From: Blastocatellia bacterium
Lineage (GTDB): Bacteria; Acidobacteriota; Blastocatellia; UBA7656
Direction: 5' to 3'
Assembly: GCA_022615215.1 (NCBI GenBank)
Contig: JAKEHD010000542.1
Location: forward strand, 1-10,858
Length of the DNA: 10,858 nucleotides
Numbering within the stretch: the first letter of the stretch is position 1; each line of letters opens with the position of its first letter. Shown here one piece after another: positions 6,858 to 10,858 of the stretch. A program made the position numbers and the translations under genes. The notes beneath the pieces are model-generated. The model did no database searches. It was given only the letters and a program-made list of their open reading frames with translations, and was not told the origin of the DNA.

Positions 6858-7853
6858 GCTATAAAGCAAAAAGGAGTATCCAGCTTACGCGCACAGGTAG
6901 TCACGCCGCGCACATCGCGCCGCGTCAAGCGCGCGCGCACGTCACGGGGCGGAAACCTGTTCAAAAGGAAGACTTTTTTCCTCAAATACCTGCAATCTGC
7001 GGTCGGGTTCGCAAAGCCCGCAGCGGTACTTGTCGCCGTACTGCTCGTGATATGGGGCTACAATGCGGTGGCCGACTCAAGCCTCTTCGAGTTGGGCCGC
7101 ATAGAGGTCGATGCCTCAAGCCCCAAACTGCGAGCCGATATAGAAGAGACGGTTCGCCGCTCTGTGGGACAAACGAAGTTGCTCGGTCTCGACATTGCAA
7201 ACGTCAGGGAAAAGGTCGAATCACTCGTCCGCGTGCGCACGGCGACGGTCGCGCGCGTGCTCCCGGACGGGATCTCCGTCACGGTGGTCGAGCGGAGACC
7301 GGCAGTGCTCGCGCGCCGCAAATCGAACGCGCTCGTATGGCTCGATGAAGACGGGGTAGAGCTTGGCGACGACATCAACTTGAGGGGCGAGCTATCGGGC
7401 GAGGGGCTGTCGATTCCGCCCATCATGACAGGGCTTGTCGAAGACGACCGCTCGCGGGTCGTCCCCGCACAGAACCGCGAGCGCATAAAGATATACAAAC
7501 ATATCGAAGAGGAATTCAAGAAAGAGCCGAACCCGCTCTGGAACCTGCTCGACGAGATAGACCTGACTTTTACGGAGCATGTAAAATTGCAACTCGCCAA
7601 CTCGACCATAATGATACACGTCGGCGACCAGGATTTCCGCAACAGGTTTCAGACGGCCATACAGGTGCTCGCGGCCATCAAGCAGGGCGACACCGAAATG
7701 CTCAACCGTTTCAAGGTGCAGTCCCCCGAGCAGTTGATTGCGAATGCCGACAACATAAGTTTCATCGATGTGGCGCGAACAGACCGCATAGTATTGAACT
7801 TCTCCGCCCCCGGCAAAGAGAAGGCTGTTCGGCAGGAAGAAAAGAGGAAGTGA
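6855..7853 (+). CDS. ftsQ: Cell division protein FtsQ (POTRA domain)
   Basis: FtsQ is a single-pass inner membrane protein that, with FtsL and FtsB, connects early and late divisome parts. The 332-residue protein has a strongly basic cytoplasmic tail (about 1-50), one membrane segment at about 54-68 (PAAVLVAVLLVIWGY), then a POTRA domain at about 78-148 (FELGRIEVDAS to ISVTVVERRPA), and the extracytoplasmic beta domain with VWLDEDGVEL. It ends with a charged tail. Position between murC and ftsA supports the call over the related DivIB name. TTG is chosen as start because GGGAGGT lies 6 bases upstream. A reading from ATG 6690 would overlap murC and translate the spacer. The stop codon forms the first bases of the next inverted repeat. 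Confidence 0.93.
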   Translation: MAIKQKGVSSLRAQVVTPRTSRRVKRARTSRGGNLFKRKTFFLKYLQSAVGFAKPAAVLVAVLLVIWGYNAVADSSLFELGRIEVDASSPKLRADIEETVRRSVGQTKLLGLDIANVREKVESLVRVRTATVARVLPDGISVTVVERRPAVLARRKSNALVWLDEDGVELGDDINLRGELSGEGLSIPPIMTGLVEDDRSRVVPAQNRERIKIYKHIEEEFKKEPNPLWNLLDEIDLTFTEHVKLQLANSTIMIHVGDQDFRNRFQTAIQVLAAIKQGDTEMLNRFKVQSPEQLIANADNISFIDVARTDRIVLNFSAPGKEKAVRQEEKRK

Positions 7854-7949
7854 TGCATGAGGGATGCAGAGGAGCAGGGGAGCAAGGGAGCAAGGGAGCC
7901 AGAACCCCCTGCGCCCATGCACCCCCGCACCCCTGCACAGGAAGCATCA
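7851..7949. repeat. Octamer-repeat inverted structure between ftsQ and ftsA
   Basis: The segment opens with TGATGC (7851-7856, including the ftsQ stop codon) and closes with GCATCA (7944-7949). Inside are four tandem octamers, GGAGCAGG, GGAGCAAG, GGAGCAAG and GGAGCCAG (7871-7902), opposed by C-rich sequence with CCCCCTGC and GCACCCC (7904-7937). The purine-rich left arm can pair with the pyrimidine-rich right arm. No T-run follows, so it is not a clear terminator. The ftsA ribosome site lies 25 bases downstream. Confidence 0.6.
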
Positions 7950-7985
7950 CGCATATTATCGTAGTCCAGGGCCGGAGGATTAAAG

Positions 7986-9221
7986 ATGTCAAAGGGACAT
8001 AAACACATCGCTGCGCTCGACATAGGCACAACCGAAGTCCGTGCGGTCGCAGGCGAATTAATTGAAAACGATCAGATGGAAATCATCGGCGTCGGCCGCG
8101 CTCCTTCGCGCGGCGTGCGCAAAGGAGTCGTCGTCAACATAGAAGCTACGGTTGAGGCGATAAAACATGCGGTCGAGGAGGCCGAGATGATGTGCGGCCT
8201 TCCTATCGATGCGGTCTACGTGAGCCTGAACGGCGCTCACGTGCGCGGGATAAACTCTCGCGGCGTGATCGCCATCAGCAGACGCAATCGCGAAATCTCC
8301 GAAGAAGACGTCTACCGGGTCATAGAACAGGCGCGGGCCGTGAGCGTGCCGACCGACCGCGAAATCATAGACGTGCTCCCGCAGGAATTCACGGTCGACG
8401 GGCAGGACGGCATAGGCAATCCCATAGGCTTTCTAGGGATGCGACTTGAGGCCGCAGTGCATGTGGTCACCTCGCCCATAACCGCGCGCCAGAACGTCAT
8501 TACATCGGTCAATCGCTCAGGCATGACGGTCATAGATACGGTGGTCAGCCATGTGGCCGTGAGCGAAGCGACCCTCACGCCCGATGAAAAAGAGTACGGT
8601 GCCGCCATGTTAGACATCGGGGCGGACATAACCAATCTGACCATATATTTCCGCGATGCCATACGCCATACGGCCGTCTTCCCTACGGGAGGCAGCCATT
8701 TTACCAACGATATAGCGGTGGGGCTGAGGACGCCCGTGCCCGAAGCCGAGCGCATGAAGCGGAGCGAAGGCTGCGCGCTTGCGGCTCTGATGGCCGATCA
8801 CGAAAGCCGCCAGATGGTCGAGGTGCCTTCGGTGGGAGGCCGCCAGCCGCGCCTGCTCAGTCGCCAGATACTCTGCGAGATACTTCAGCCGCGCGCCGAA
8901 GAGATTTTCAGCCTCGCCGCAGAAGAAGTGAAACGCGCCGGGTTCGAGCGGCAGATACTTTCGAGCGTCGTGCTCGTGGGCGGCGGTTCGCTCATGGACG
9001 GCATAGTCGAGATGGCCGAACAGGTCTTCGACCTTCCGGCGCGTCATGGCATGCCGGATTTCGTCGGCGGGCTTACAAGCGATATAGACTCTCCCGCTTA
9101 CGCGACCGTAGTGGGAACCCTGCTCTACGGCTTTCACAAGGAAGTCAACCAGAAGAAGATACACTCGCTCAAGGACAGCGCGCCGAAACAGGTGGGTTTC
9201 TTCAGGCGTCTGTTCGGGTGA
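7986..9221 (+). CDS. ftsA: Cell division protein FtsA
   Basis: FtsA is an actin-fold ATPase that tethers FtsZ filaments to the membrane and recruits later divisome proteins. The 411-residue protein begins HIAALDIGTTEVRAV, the first phosphate-binding loop. The 1C/SHS2 domain follows (GVGRAPSRGVRKGVVVNIE, then SLNGAHVRG). The second phosphate loop is DIGADITN at 210-217, and GGGS at 332-335 is the adenosine motif. The final KQVGFFRRLFG (to 411) is the amphipathic membrane-targeting helix. The second loop departs from the common DIGGGTTD form but is comparable to variants seen in other FtsA proteins. GGAGG at 7974-7978 lies 7 bases before ATG, which supports the start. ftsZ follows after 371 bases, an unusually long gap for this pair. 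Confidence 0.97.
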   Translation: MSKGHKHIAALDIGTTEVRAVAGELIENDQMEIIGVGRAPSRGVRKGVVVNIEATVEAIKHAVEEAEMMCGLPIDAVYVSLNGAHVRGINSRGVIAISRRNREISEEDVYRVIEQARAVSVPTDREIIDVLPQEFTVDGQDGIGNPIGFLGMRLEAAVHVVTSPITARQNVITSVNRSGMTVIDTVVSHVAVSEATLTPDEKEYGAAMLDIGADITNLTIYFRDAIRHTAVFPTGGSHFTNDIAVGLRTPVPEAERMKRSEGCALAALMADHESRQMVEVPSVGGRQPRLLSRQILCEILQPRAEEIFSLAAEEVKRAGFERQILSSVVLVGGGSLMDGIVEMAEQVFDLPARHGMPDFVGGLTSDIDSPAYATVVGTLLYGFHKEVNQKKIHSLKDSAPKQVGFFRRLFG

Positions 9222-9260
9222 GACGGGTAAAAAAATGTTTCAAACCTGCCGAAAAAATAG

Positions 9261-9289
9261 TTGTGGGCGCAAGGCGACTGTGCTACTAT
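9261..9289 (+). promoter_or_regulatory. Extended -10 promoter for ftsZ
   Basis: TTGTGG (9261-9266) is separated by exactly 17 bases from TACTAT (9284-9289). The -10 is preceded by TG one base upstream (TGC-TACTAT), the extended -10 arrangement. Transcription would start near 9296, about 40 bases after the end of ftsA, leaving a leader of nearly 300 bases. It would let ftsZ be made in excess of the upstream genes, as is usual. This is the best promoter match in the window, judged by eye. Confidence 0.6.
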
Positions 9290-9295
9290 GCCGTG

Positions 9296-9592
9296 TGTCT
9301 TCAGAGACCAGGTCCACCACATATTGTAGCAATCGGTTGCTGACCTTAAAGGCACTGCTAAGAGAACCCCAATTGCGATGGACGCCCGACCCCAGCGCCC
9401 GCAGGGGCGGCAGTGTGCATGTGAGGAAAAGAAGTCCCAGGCGAAATCGTCTTCCGTATTTGTCGAAGCTCGCTGACCGAAGAGGCGAGTCTTTGCGATT
9501 TGAGAAATTCCAATTCCTTTGAGTGAGCGATCTCCTTCACCTCAGATATCGCTTGCCCGGTTGCTAATTCAAGTTTGCAGGAGGCACCCATA
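9296..9592 (+). promoter_or_regulatory. Long hairpin-rich 5' leader of ftsZ
   Basis: This gene-free stretch shows several local helices. GGTC (9311-9314) with GACC (9342-9345) encloses AGCAA-TCGG-TTGCT (9328-9341). CGCCC (9396-9400) pairs with GGGCG (9405-9409). AAATCG (9444-9449) pairs with CGATTT (9496-9501) around CTCGC (9469-9473) and GCGAG (9485-9489). AGCGAT (9526-9531) pairs with ATCGCT (9548-9553). The loop of the last hairpin begins CTCCT (9532-9536), exactly complementary to AGGAG (9579-9583) of the ftsZ ribosome site. I do not recognise a known riboswitch or RNA family. The small reading frame from 9235 runs through the promoter and resembles no protein. Confidence 0.45.
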
Positions 9593-10741
9593 ATGTCAAC
9601 AGATGAACGTAGAGAGAGCCGCAAACAGATAACCTTCGATGAACCTATAATATCCTTCAACGGGGCCAACATAAAAGTGGTAGGCATCGGCGGTGGCGGC
9701 GGCAATGCAATAAATCGAATGATCGAGACCGGAATCGAGGGAGTCCAGTTCCTGGTCGTCAACACCGATCTTCAAGCTCTGAAGAGTTCGAGAGCCTCGA
9801 TCAAACTCCAGATAGGCGAAAAGCTCACAAAGGGACTTGGCGCGGGCGGCGACCCCGAAGTCGGCCGTCAGTCCGCGCTCGAAGACACCGAAAAGATAAT
9901 CGAGGCCATAGAAGGGGCCGACATGGTCTTCATAACGACGGGGCTTGGCGGGGGCACGGGCACGGGCGCAGCGCCGATAATCGCAAGCCTTGCGACAGAA
10001 CTCGAAGCCCTCACGGTCGCGGTCGTCACAAAGCCGTTCCGCTTCGAGGGCCGCCGCCGTCAGCGCCAGGCCGAACAGGGTCTCAACGAGTTGCGCGAAT
10101 GCGTAGACACGGTCATAACGATTCCGAACGAACGGTTGTTGAGCGCGGTGACCAAGGGGACGCCCTTCCTGGAATCCTTCAAGCTCGCAGACGACGTTCT
10201 GCGCCAGGCGGTGCAAGGCATATCCGACATCATCACCGTGCCGGGATTGATAAACGTCGATTTCGCAGACGTGAAGACCATTATGGCGGGCATGGGGATG
10301 GCGCTTATGGGCACGGGGGCCGCATCGGGCGAAGAGCGCGCTGTGCAGGCAACCCAGCGGGCAATCTCAAGCCCGCTGCTCGAAGAAGCCTCGATAGAAG
10401 GCGCCAAGGGCTTGCTCGTGAACGTGACCGGCGGCACAGACCTCACGCTCTTCGAGGTCGCCGAAGCAATGTCCACGATACACGATTCGGCCGACCCGGA
10501 TGCAAACATAATATTCGGCGCAGTGCTTGACGACCGCCTGGGCGACGAGATGAAGATAACCGTCATCGCCACGGGATTCGACAAAGCCGCAGCGCCGGCC
10601 GAGCCTGCGCATACATTCACAGGTCCGCAGCCGACGGGGACTACTCCCCGAGGAGGCGGCCCGCGCGAGGGCGGCCCGTCCGATCACAGCCAGCATGATG
10701 ATTTAAACGTCCCTGCATTCATACGTAAAAAGGCCGACTAG
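9593..10741 (+). CDS. ftsZ: Cell division protein FtsZ
   Basis: FtsZ is the tubulin-like GTPase that forms the division ring in the cytoplasm. The 382-residue protein has the N-terminal glycine-rich nucleotide site GIGGGGGN at 31-38, the tubulin signature GGGTGTG at 119-125, PFRFEGRRR, and the T7 catalytic loop region NVDFAD at 221-226. A short Pro/Gly-rich linker leads to the conserved C-terminal peptide DLNVPAFIRKKAD, which binds FtsA. All key GTPase residues are present. ATG 9593 is chosen because AGGAGG at 9579-9584 lies 8 bases upstream; the in-frame TTG at 9575 lies before that site. It appears to have its own promoter at 9261-9289. No terminator is evident after the stop. Confidence 0.98.
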   Translation: MSTDERRESRKQITFDEPIISFNGANIKVVGIGGGGGNAINRMIETGIEGVQFLVVNTDLQALKSSRASIKLQIGEKLTKGLGAGGDPEVGRQSALEDTEKIIEAIEGADMVFITTGLGGGTGTGAAPIIASLATELEALTVAVVTKPFRFEGRRRQRQAEQGLNELRECVDTVITIPNERLLSAVTKGTPFLESFKLADDVLRQAVQGISDIITVPGLINVDFADVKTIMAGMGMALMGTGAASGEERAVQATQRAISSPLLEEASIEGAKGLLVNVTGGTDLTLFEVAEAMSTIHDSADPDANIIFGAVLDDRLGDEMKITVIATGFDKAAAPAEPAHTFTGPQPTGTTPRGGGPREGGPSDHSQHDDLNVPAFIRKKAD

Positions 10742-10745
10742 ACGG

Positions 10746-10773
10746 CAGTGGTCGGTGGTCGGTGATCAGTAGA
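10746..10773. repeat. Heptanucleotide repeat after ftsZ
   Basis: GTGGTCG, GTGGTCG and GTGATCA followed by GTAG lie at 10748-10772, preceded by CA. This is the same unit and ending as CA-GTGGTCA-GTAG at 41-53, in the same orientation, on the other side of the cluster. Confidence 0.75.
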
Positions 10774-10809
10774 TGTATACTGCGCGCGGGATAAAATGAA
10801 ACTTTTTCA
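10774..10809 (-). promoter_or_regulatory. Inverted copy of the mraY-upstream promoter-like site
   Basis: Read on the minus strand, GTTTCA (plus 10797-10802) is followed by a 17-base spacer and TATACA (plus 10774-10779). The TGAAA-TTTCA palindrome at 10797-10809 and the GC-rich spacer are also shared with 4-40. I count 29 identities over 37 aligned bases plus one gap. As a promoter it would fire back into the 3' end of ftsZ. It could equally be a dispersed repeat with no promoter role. Confidence 0.4.
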
Positions 10810-10825
10810 TCGCGGAATCATATTT

Positions 10826-10858
10826 GGAGTGCGCCGCAAGCGGCGGCGCTTTGGCTGC
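10826..10858. repeat. Start of a third GGAGTGC hairpin repeat, cut by the window end
   Basis: GGAGTGC at 10826-10832 is preceded by TT, as at elements A and B. It runs into a GC-rich hairpin, GCGCCGC-AA-GCGGCGGCGC, followed by TTTGG. The hairpin-then-TTT plan matches the left end of element A, but the stem sequence differs. The far end lies outside the window. Confidence 0.6.

Noticed and set aside
7851..7985. Terminator between ftsQ and ftsA
   Set aside because: The inverted structure has no T-run, and ftsA follows with its own ribosome site in the same operon.
9420..9460. RNase P-like GAGGAAA...GTCC string in the ftsZ leader
   Set aside because: The motif is interrupted by extra bases and none of the other conserved RNase P parts are present.
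9296..9500. 6S RNA or SRP RNA in the ftsA-ftsZ spacer
   Set aside because: I found no long closing stem for 6S and no conserved SRP domain IV sequence.
9235..9522. Small plus-strand gene between ftsA and ftsZ
   Set aside because: It runs through the promoter, lacks a ribosome site and has an Arg/Ser-rich composition typical of translated noncoding GC-rich DNA.
9358..9765. Minus-strand reading frame across the ftsZ leader and ftsZ start
   Set aside because: Half of it is the complement of ftsZ, and the rest matches no recognisable protein.
10797..10858. Intrinsic terminator after ftsZ
   Set aside because: The T-run at 10803-10807 precedes the GC-rich hairpin rather than following it; the hairpin is better explained as a repeat end.

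Overview
This window is most of a bacterial division and cell wall (dcw) cluster, all on the plus strand: mraY, murD, ftsW, murG, murC, ftsQ, ftsA, ftsZ. Each is intact and recognisable from family motifs. No tRNA, rRNA, CRISPR array, transposase gene or credible minus-strand gene was seen. The DNA is GC-rich but uses the ATA isoleucine codon freely. The gene order without murB or ddl between murC and ftsQ, the abundant heptanucleotide repeats and the GGAGTGC-bounded hairpin repeats together suggest an Acidobacteriota genome, perhaps Blastocatellia. That placement is inference from pattern, not a database match.

Layout. 1-99: promoter-like site and heptamer repeats ahead of mraY. 100-2670: mraY and murD, 15 bases apart. 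2686-2836: a GGAGTGC-bounded hairpin repeat (element A) that covers the probable start of ftsW (2729-3958). 3971-4041: a heptamer repeat hairpin directly before murG (4042-5118). 5119-5350: a weak promoter candidate and a second repeat (element B) before murC (5351-6745). 6746-6854: short spacer ending in a strong ribosome binding site for a TTG-initiated ftsQ (6855-7853). 7851-7949: octamer-repeat inverted structure, then ftsA (7986-9221). 9222-9592: the only gene-free stretch over 300 bases, with a good extended -10 promoter and a hairpin-rich leader ahead of ftsZ (9593-10741). 10742-10858: heptamers, an inverted copy of the site at the window start, and the beginning of a third hairpin repeat.

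How the genes work together. MurD and MurC add amino acids to UDP-MurNAc in the cytoplasm. MraY moves the finished pentapeptide to undecaprenyl phosphate (lipid I). MurG adds GlcNAc (lipid II). FtsW polymerises lipid II at the septum. FtsQ is part of the divisome core, FtsA anchors FtsZ to the membrane, and FtsZ forms the ring.

The genes themselves are conventional. The unusual part is the spacers: nearly every one has been colonised by short repeats, and these now seem to supply or disturb translation starts (ftsW, murG, murC) and perhaps promoters. Apparent longer N-termini of MraY, FtsW, MurG, MurC, FtsQ and FtsZ are mostly translated repeat or leader DNA.
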